Shown: in pieces, positions 50,701 to 59,700 of the stretch
How the letters are laid out: every line of letters begins with the position of its first letter
Position numbering within the stretch: position 1 is the first letter of the stretch
Source: Phoronis australis
Lineage: Eukaryota; Phoronida; Phoronidae
Assembly: GCA_002633005.1 (NCBI GenBank)
Contig: NMRA01000242.1
Location: 284,868-348,867, forward strand
Direction: 5' to 3'
DNA length: 64,000 nucleotides
The notes under the pieces: generated by a model
Database searches by the model: none
Told to the model about the DNA's origin: nothing
The model's input: only the letters and a program-made list of their open reading frames with translations
Translations under genes and position numbers: made by a program

Positions 50701-53700
50701 TGGTTATTAGGGCAAATACGGTACATAAATAATATCAAGATTTAATCCAGTACTCACAAAAATGCATAATACCAATGTCTATTTTAGTAAAAAGTAACCA
50801 GCCAGAAGCCCAAATCATGAACAATGCATAATAGCAGAAGTTTCAGTCCATTCTACACACATATCCAACCTAAAAGATGATTAAACCTAAATGTCACACA
50901 TAACAATACAACAAAACCGGTGTCATCCAATTAGAAGCATGACATTAACATTTCTGCCATGTCTGAGTGACCTGGCCTCATGAAGAGAGGACATAAATTA
51001 CTCATTCCACTTTTACCAGGTATAACATACAAATTATGACAGAAAACAACATCATTAACTGATCTGGAGAATCTCACATAACTTTGCTCTCTAAAAAGCT
51101 CAACTGTCCAATGTCTCAATGTCTTTCACTTTAACATTTGCATTTTTAAATGTTACAATATTTATTAAACCACTGCTATGACAGATAGGTTTACCTGGAA
51201 CAGATTACTGTGCGTCACTACCAGTAGCGTTAAGCAACACAGTAGCCTTGTCACCTCATAACCATCTCACACACATAACATGTTCTTACAACTCAGCCTA
51301 AATGAAGTCTAATAAATTCTAAACATGTAACAACCATCTGTCACTGGCCACTAGGTTGTCAGTGTGCAGCAGATACTCCTTACCTGGAATTAAAAAATTT
51401 ACTACAGTGGGCTTGACCTAAACTCGACATTTAAACGTCAACCACAGCACTACAAACAGTGTTAGTATTGTAGGCTGGCTGGAAATCGATAATAACCTTC
51501 AGGCATTGACCCAAAAGATGTCACTTCATTGAAAGTTATATTTCATCACAAATGATGCATAAAACTGGTCAACAACATACTTGCCAAAAGTTTCTTAGTT
51601 TTGCTCAGTGCACTACCTTTAGTACACTAAATTCTGTGAATAACTTAACAAACTCATGCTGTGTTTTATCATAATTTCAAGTTCCTAACCTGGCTGTCAG
51701 TGTCTATCTTCACCCTGTTGTGGTGTGTTTAATGACCCGTCACGGTCACCCACCTCACTCGGACAAAAAGACTGGTGGCATTTTAATTTCATCGCTCACT
51801 GAATTAAAATAAGACACAAAACAACTAAAAATTTTTTTATCGTCAAAATAAATCCATGTCTAGACATGGGATAGGTGGCCTACAATGCAAACAAACTTAA
51901 GTCAAAGCTAACAATCAACATTTTCCACCCAGGACTTCTGGTAAAATAGGTGAATAAGTAAAAATACAATTCAATCAAAACTTAAAACTCACAAATAACC
52001 TAGAATTGGCTGGAAATCTGATTGCAGTTTGGTGTTATCTTTCTCTCCAGTGAGTAAAAATACCTTCAAATATGATGTCTTCCTCCTGAGACAGACTCAT
52101 GTCTGGCACTATACAGAGATCTAATCAGTTGTTAGACTAGTAACTGATGACTACCAGGTTAGCAAACTAATTGACAAAGCAAAAATTAGCTAATAAAACA
52201 TTCAGCTGATAACAGCTCACTTGTGTAGATTAGTCTTATCAACACAAAATGTACATGGTGGAATTAGCTCAAGACTTAGGTCCACCTAAATACTCGGAGT
52301 GAATGACACAACTGAGGACACAGGTTGGAGGAAGACTTGCAAGGAGGTGATAATCCACCACTAGCAGATAACAATAGTGGTCAATATAAGGATAAAGAGT
52401 CATGTTTTACCACCAACACTGAAGGTCTATCACAACTGCACTCACTTTTCCCATTGAGTGGCAACATTAACCCAAGATCTTTGATTTAAACACTAGGTGG
52501 CATAGCTGGTAGCTGGACCCTAATCTTAAACCTAATGGTTTGAGATTAATAAATGTCTCACGTCACTTATGATGAATAACGCCAGACTCATCAGTGTAAC
52601 TCTCTGTCAGATTTCTGTTGTCTTTATTCATTTACATGCAACTATTGGTTGGTGATGAAATATGCAAGAATGAAGAATGTCTCGTTGGGTCTTGCGTGAT
52701 TTATGTTGCAACCTTTAACTGAAGTGGAATTAATGTTAATCCATTCATTTTGAGAGGAGTTGCAATGGGTAATATAGTCTCAGAGTCGCGCTTTCCCACA
52801 AGCAAGTTGCGATGTTGGTGGCAAAGCCACACTAGAGACTCGCATACAAATGACTAAACAGTCAGACAGACATTTCAGGATACCACTGGGACAGTGGAAG
52901 ACTGGCAAAATAATACTGCAAGCTGTCATGCTCATGACTTCAATTCACATGAGATCCAATGTCATAGCTAATGAGGGGCTGCCACAGGTTACTCACACTA
53001 CTAGTTGTATTATTTACACTGAATAAAACTATTATGCCCTTTCCCACACAACTTCTATTTTTCGGACTAAGACATGCATTTTTTAACACCTTAAACATAA
53101 AAGCTCAGTGCCATTATAAGAATGGCCAAAGGATAGTTACATTTCACACCATCACAGGGCTAACTGTGCTCCCATAAAGTGCATGACACTACAACACATA
53201 AGTCTCCCTAACACCACGTCACACAAAACAGAGCTAGCCCCCTGAACACACAACGAGGCCTATTGAAATTACACAGTTCATCTTCTAACTATATTTGCAA
53301 CAAAAAACAAATACAATTTACCCTAGATGATCCAAGGATAAGCCAACTGATTGCATCAATAATTCATTCACTTACACTCAGTCTAATCAGATTAAGAGCC
53401 CTTGAAAATCTAGTGTTAAACTAGGAGTAGCTCAGCCATAAATACAGCAAATAAATACTTTCATATAAATACCAAATACAGCCAGCCTCTTGTGTAGTGT
53501 GGTCCTGTATTGAATGTTTTGTTTGAGCAAAGAAAGCTTACATGAAACTTTATAGTCAATACCAGCATTGGTAGTTGATTGTTAATACAAACAAATGCCA
53601 AATGGCTTTGCAGAGTCTGACAATATGGCTGAAATCTTGAGGAGGATTCATTCTTTACAACTAGTGGCCTGTAAGCGTTCATTAAACAGAGTCTATTGAC

Positions 53701-56700
53701 AAGTGTGAGTTTTTGACAGCAAAAATGCAGGGTGTAGGTCAGGCACACACAATACTCCAAGGAACACATTCCAACTATTGAATGCTTGAAATCAGCATCT
53801 TTATTAAGCTGCATTTCTAAGGGATTGAGTTTAATCTTTCACCAAACATTCAAACATAATTGAGTCGGCTATAGAATAAAATGCACCAGGCACACTTCTA
53901 TGCAATAATAAAATATCAATATGCAATAACGTCAATGTGGCAATCCAGGATATAAAAACTGATGTAATTTTCAAGGCAACTATAAAACAAGATTATAAAA
54001 TGTTAAATTCAATCAACATTTTTGCTGGACAGTTTACATTTAATCTGTTAGTAAGGTTTGCAATGTAAAAGGAGGCAATATCATCACAGAATATAAAGAA
54101 ATAATGAGCTGCAAAATCACAAACAGTTCATGATACCACAGACAAGAGGCATTTTCTCCTCTACAGGAGCAGCCCTCATATAAAAGTGCAAAGACAGATG
54201 AAGCTTTCACACCAACTTAGCGGAAACTGAATTTATCGTAGTTTGATACGGAGGTCATTGAAGCTATTGCAATACGACGTTGTGAAAACATTATGCAGGT
54301 GTAATTTGTTTCAATACGAAGAATCATATATATGGTGGTAGATTGAATGAAATGTTGTGCTTATAGAGGTAAAATGATCGAAGAATATGTGAAAAAACAG
54401 GAAAAACAGTACCGAATGAAACATGTGCCATTATTCACAGTGACACCTGCCCCTACTGACAATGACACCAAATTAACCGTTCTTACTGTATCGAAGAGTC
54501 ACTGCTCCACTGTTAAGTTCACATATCAACAGTGAAGTTAACCAAGTTGTTCACTTGAACCCTTCAACCCAGGACCAAGAAGTGACCATCATTTTAAACA
54601 TTCCCACTAAATGAAGCTTTGCTAGAGTAAATTTAATAATAGTCTCTTGGTGGGGGGGAGGTGCAAAGCAACTCAGAAATGCTCTACTCAATAGGAACAC
54701 ACCTACCAGCTTTCATCATGATTCTTCAAGCAGTTAGGAAGGCAGACCACAAAACACACAAAAAAGAATAGGAAGCACAACATAGGTCAAATTCATCTGA
54801 AACAAGGCAGTCTATGTACAGTACCTTATTTGACAAATTTCAAGAAAATCCATCAAGAAACTTGGTAGATATCAAAAGCAAATGCAAAACAAAATTGCCA
54901 CTAGGCAACTCTGCAGCAGTGGGTAGATTTGACACAAAATCCATGTCAATTGTACTTCCCTCATTAGGAACACATGCCAAATTTCATGACCATCCACCAA
55001 GGAACTGTGTAGAGCAACAGGCAAAAGTGCCACAAGGCACCACAGAAGTTGAACCAGCTTGAAAATCATTGTCAGTAATGCACATCACAGTAAGAACATA
55101 TATGCAATTTTCATAATGACCCCGTTAGAGTGGTTTAGCCGCTAGAAAACCAGATGGCAAAAACCAGACTTGAAAACAATTAAAAAATGGCCACCAGGTG
55201 GCATAAGGTACGTCGAATATCTGAAAATGGGAAGGTATCATTGTCTCGTTAATGGAAACTTAATTCTATATTTTGATGAAATCTGTCAAGGAACACCAAA
55301 AATACAGAGGAATACGTAAAAAAATAACTTGTCCTTAGGGGGCACAGCGAAGTCAGATCTGTCCAAAAGTCATCGCCATCCGTTATCACACAATTGCCAA
55401 ATATAACAAAATGATCAGTATCGATAATAGAAGGACTACCGATATTGCACAGTATGAGTATTGGTATCAAGTACTGGCATCCAAGCTTGACTACCATGAC
55501 ACAAGTGTTGTCACACATTAAGTATATTCAGGTATTCTGGAGTGGGCACAGATAAGACAAGTGATTCACATGAAGCCCAGGTGACATCAACAAGGAATGT
55601 GAAGAATGTGAGATAAGACCACATCAAACTTTGATGAGACAGGTATCAGTAGCAGTGTGCAGTGTACCAGGTATACTGGCGTAAACAAACAGAGATGGGA
55701 CACCTGTCCAGGTGACTCCTGCAATGAAGGACTGGAGTAACATTGACAGGAATAGTACAAGAGTGAGAGGAATGTGCAGGCTTTGTGAACAACAGGTCAC
55801 CAGAACCAATGAACTTGAGTGTGTCACAAGACAGGACTTTAACAAATCTAAGAATCTCGTTGATTTCTGATGCACAGATATGTTGCAGGCGACCAGGTTC
55901 TCAGTTCAATAGCATTGTGGTGTTTCCAGACAGGGATTTAAGTTACAGGAAAAACGGTTATTTGTAGAAACTGGAGATTTCTCCAATAATCCATCAGCTC
56001 ACCATGTGTCACCTGGCTTATACAGATTGAACATGTTTGTTAATTAAATTCAGCAAAAAGAACTGGCCTTTCACTTAAAACAGCTTAGAAACATGATAGG
56101 CATGAGAGAGTATAGCTTGGTACCACTTTACAACTCAGTTGTCAAATGCCAGAACCTCTTGGACAAATTCAAGTGCCTCCAGATTACTTGTATAGGTCTA
56201 AACACAAAAGGCTGTGTGTGACCATAAACATTGAAAATACCAGTGGAAGTCAAAAGTGTTATAGTAACAGATCCCAGTCAAATCACTCTGAGTCTGGCTA
56301 TAGTAAGACATCCCAGTCAAATCATCCTGGGTCTGGCTGTAGTAAGAGATTCCAGTTAAACCATCCTAGGTCTGGCTACAGTAAGAGGTCCCAGCCAAAC
56401 CATCCTGGGTCTGGCTACTATAAGAGGTCACAGCCAAACCATCCTGAGTCTGGCGAAAGTTAAGTATAGTAAGAACTCAGTCAAGCATTCCTAAATATGG
56501 AACCACAGATTTCAATCCTTTGAAAATCTCTTTCATGTTGGATTCATTGTAGAAAGTTAAAAATAAAAGACAAGATTCTGTCTTTCATATTGCAATGTTT
56601 AGAAAATCCTGAACTGATGACGATACTGAGAAACATCAAAGTGTCGCAACATGAAGCACATCTTGTTTTTGTTCTTTAATATTCCATTGACCATCTGGTC

Positions 56701-59700
56701 AAGAACTGACATTATCAACATTATTTATTTTCAGTTCAATTTCTAACAACACATCATAAACACAGCAAACCAGTGATTTCAGTTGTCTACGAAAGTGTCA
56801 AGGACTAAATTCTCTAATTTAATTTCCATAGCAGGTTATGTTCTCTCAATGACAATCTGAGAAGAATTTTGTGTTACAAATGACTTACCAGCCCCGCAAT
56901 CGGCGTTGGGAGTTTGTTGATTCTTTTGACAGTGCCTGGCTTGATAGAATTGAGTAAGCTAGAAAATAAAAAAATGAGCTTTACTTAAAGATAAAAACTG
57001 CACAGGCCAAGGACAGTTAACTATGATACCTGAACTGGGTCACACTTGACATGTTACAAGCCAGGTTGTACCCCAGGTGAACTGATAATCAGAAATCACG
57101 CCTACATCAAAGTCCTCAGCACCAGGTATGAAGCTAAGAGACCCCTGTTGACCTAACCTGCATAAAGTTCAAAAATAAATGGATTATAGTTATTTTTGTA
57201 ACACTGATATAACCACAGTCATTCTATACACAGTCTGTTTTATACCATTCAATTTCTAACAATAAGCAACAAACGATTAAGGAACTGAAATCACATGATG
57301 CCAAAAACACAAGAAAGAAAGTCTACCTGACCTGAAGCGCCCCCTATCATGTTTAATCAAAGCAGCCTCAGAGAAGACACACAAGTATGGTAATTCTCCA
57401 CGTATAGGCACTCATTTTGCACACCAAACATTATTTCAAAAATTTGTTTGCTTAACAGAAAGTGATCAACTGAATCATACAGAAAATTGTCCACAACTCA
57501 GTTCACTGTAACCACGTAGGTATAGAGAAACATCAAGACAAACCTGAGAACAGTTAATGAACAAACCTTAATTAATGTGTTACCCTGAGAAATTGAGACT
57601 GACAGAACCAAAAGGGCTGAAAATGTCAGACAATGACGTTGTGTCAAAATGAATGTTAATTTAGTACAAGTGAAGTTAAAACAACAACAGAAAGTGATCA
57701 TTCTAAAGCCATTTTTAACCAAACACCTTACAAACTAAGTTACACCTATGGTCTTACTGGTCACCTCAGAGAGAAAGGGAGCAGAGATATGAAGCCGCTA
57801 CACACAAAGAAAACCAAACATACAAATTGACTTTAACACTGAAAATGACATTCTGATGAGAAAAGATAGTCATAATTGACTGCTGACATTCTGCGCAGGA
57901 CATTGAGCCCAAGGGGGCAATTGGTTGGCACTAAGCATCTGGAGTACTTCTAATTTTCCGTTAGATTAAAAAATAAGGCTACGCGCAATCTTGGGGGTTC
58001 CGACTGTTGTCAACTATGCCTCATCGAGAGGGCAGGGCTTCCTGTTATGGTGACTTCATCTCCAATTTGCTGACCGGTGAATTTTGCCATGTTGCATTTG
58101 GTAGGGTGCCGTAACGCCAAGCACCGAGCACTGAATCATCATAAGTGACAGTTAGAAATAAAAGTTTCTGAACAACTTGTATGTCATCGACATTAGTTTA
58201 GAATAAGTTATTCCAAGAACGAGTTGTCACTAGGTTTAGAAGTAGTGGACCCTATTGGCACTAGGGCAACTTGATATTCTGGTCTGTCAAAATATCAACA
58301 TTTTTGTACTCTTCCAGAGAGAGAGAAAGTGTACAGCTTGAACACTCATTTCATAAAAATGGCAATAAATGTGAACAGGCCCTCACAACATTTTGTTAAC
58401 ACTACAGTATAAAGGACCAGCATCACCCTGTTGGTCTCAGTCTGCTCATCCACATGTTGTGGTCTTGGGTAACTGGGTGCAGGTCAACAAAGTTGTTTGG
58501 TGATTGCATAATACAGTTATTAGAAAAGTGCAATCAGCTCAACCAACAACAAGGACAGGCAGATGAGGTGAAGCAGTGTCCATATTCCACATTATATTGT
58601 GTTCCCCCACAAGGACAGCCTGCTCCAGCGCTGTTCTCTACAACAGAAAATTCAAACTCGAGGGGAATTTCTGAACATGGTTGAAAGTCCACAGAGAAAC
58701 TGTGGCAGTTTGTAATCACTATGGCAAACTTAGAACAACTTGCTAAAGAAACAACTGCCATAATCCCTAAGAGTTCAAACTTGCTTTTTAATTCAACACA
58801 GGTGAGCCAAATTTGTCACGACAAAGTCCAAACTCTTAGGCTGAGAAGCACACTGCAGGGGCCATAGTACACTGAGATATGTCCCTCAGAGGTGTTTTTA
58901 CATCAATATTACCTGCGAATTGTTTCACTCTCCAATTGTGACTACTTTATTGGTTATGAATTCTGCAAAAGATTCATTTTCAACATAACTCTACAGAAGG
59001 TTTTCATTTTGTAATGGTTTGTTATGAAGACTTCAACACAAAAGGTTCATTTATCAAATTCCAATGCATTTCATAACACCTCTTAAAGCATTACCCCACT
59101 TGTCTGGGTTAATGCCTATGTTCATAATAACACCCATCCCATTACACTTAAAACTTCTATGACAGTGCCTACATCTTTGCAAAACCTCCTCTCATGCCAA
59201 GTTTAGCTGCCAAATGTACAAAACTCATACCAGCATCCCCTAGCCTTCTTCAGGCAGAAATATAACCCCATCCTCCCATTCTATTGTACTTTACTCTAGC
59301 ATGGGAGTATAGCGTAAATGTAGCTCCATGAAAACTGTTCAGGTAAATGCCTATCCAAAATTCTTGAATATATCATTTTTAAATGCCCATGCTGACTTAA
59401 GGTCATGTAGGAGAATATCAACAAGTATCTACACTCTTTTATGTAACATGTTAAACCTTATCATCTAAATGTTCAGGTGACAATGTCACCACACAAACAT
59501 CATCTTAAAGAGCACTGTAGGTCATGCAGGTCCTCCAACTTGGCACAGACTGGCTCTATTTGGCACGTGGCTTCAAGTTGGATCCCCAGACAAGTCCTCC
59601 AGCTTAACATAGATTGGCTCCATTTGGCACCTAGCCTTGTGTTAGACCTCGCGACAAGTTCTTCTATTAAACATTTCAGAATAAATGATGAAGATTATTT

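Larger units (their letters stand above)
49274..50721 (+). mobile_element. 1.45-kb TIR element carrying a HIRAN-like ORF
   Basis: Termini ccgtattcttcctaataa and ttattagggcaaatacgg are inverted with a few mismatches; TA flanks both sides. Subterminal ggggcgcttat / gggcgcttatttt blocks are also inverted. It contains two + strand open frames (49699-50016 and 50228-50575). Transposon class not assigned. Confidence 0.7.
46837..56888. other. 10-kb intron inside the CH-domain coding region
   Basis: Holds a 45-47 bp array, a Harbinger-like element, the HIRAN-like TIR element, repeat copy D and a 42-bp array; the remainder is AT-rich with nothing recognised. Confidence 0.6.

Noticed and set aside
56146-56463. 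105-codon + frame with NHPGSGYSKR repeats
   Set aside because: A 42-bp minisatellite in an intron, opposite to the gene; openness follows from the period being a multiple of 3.
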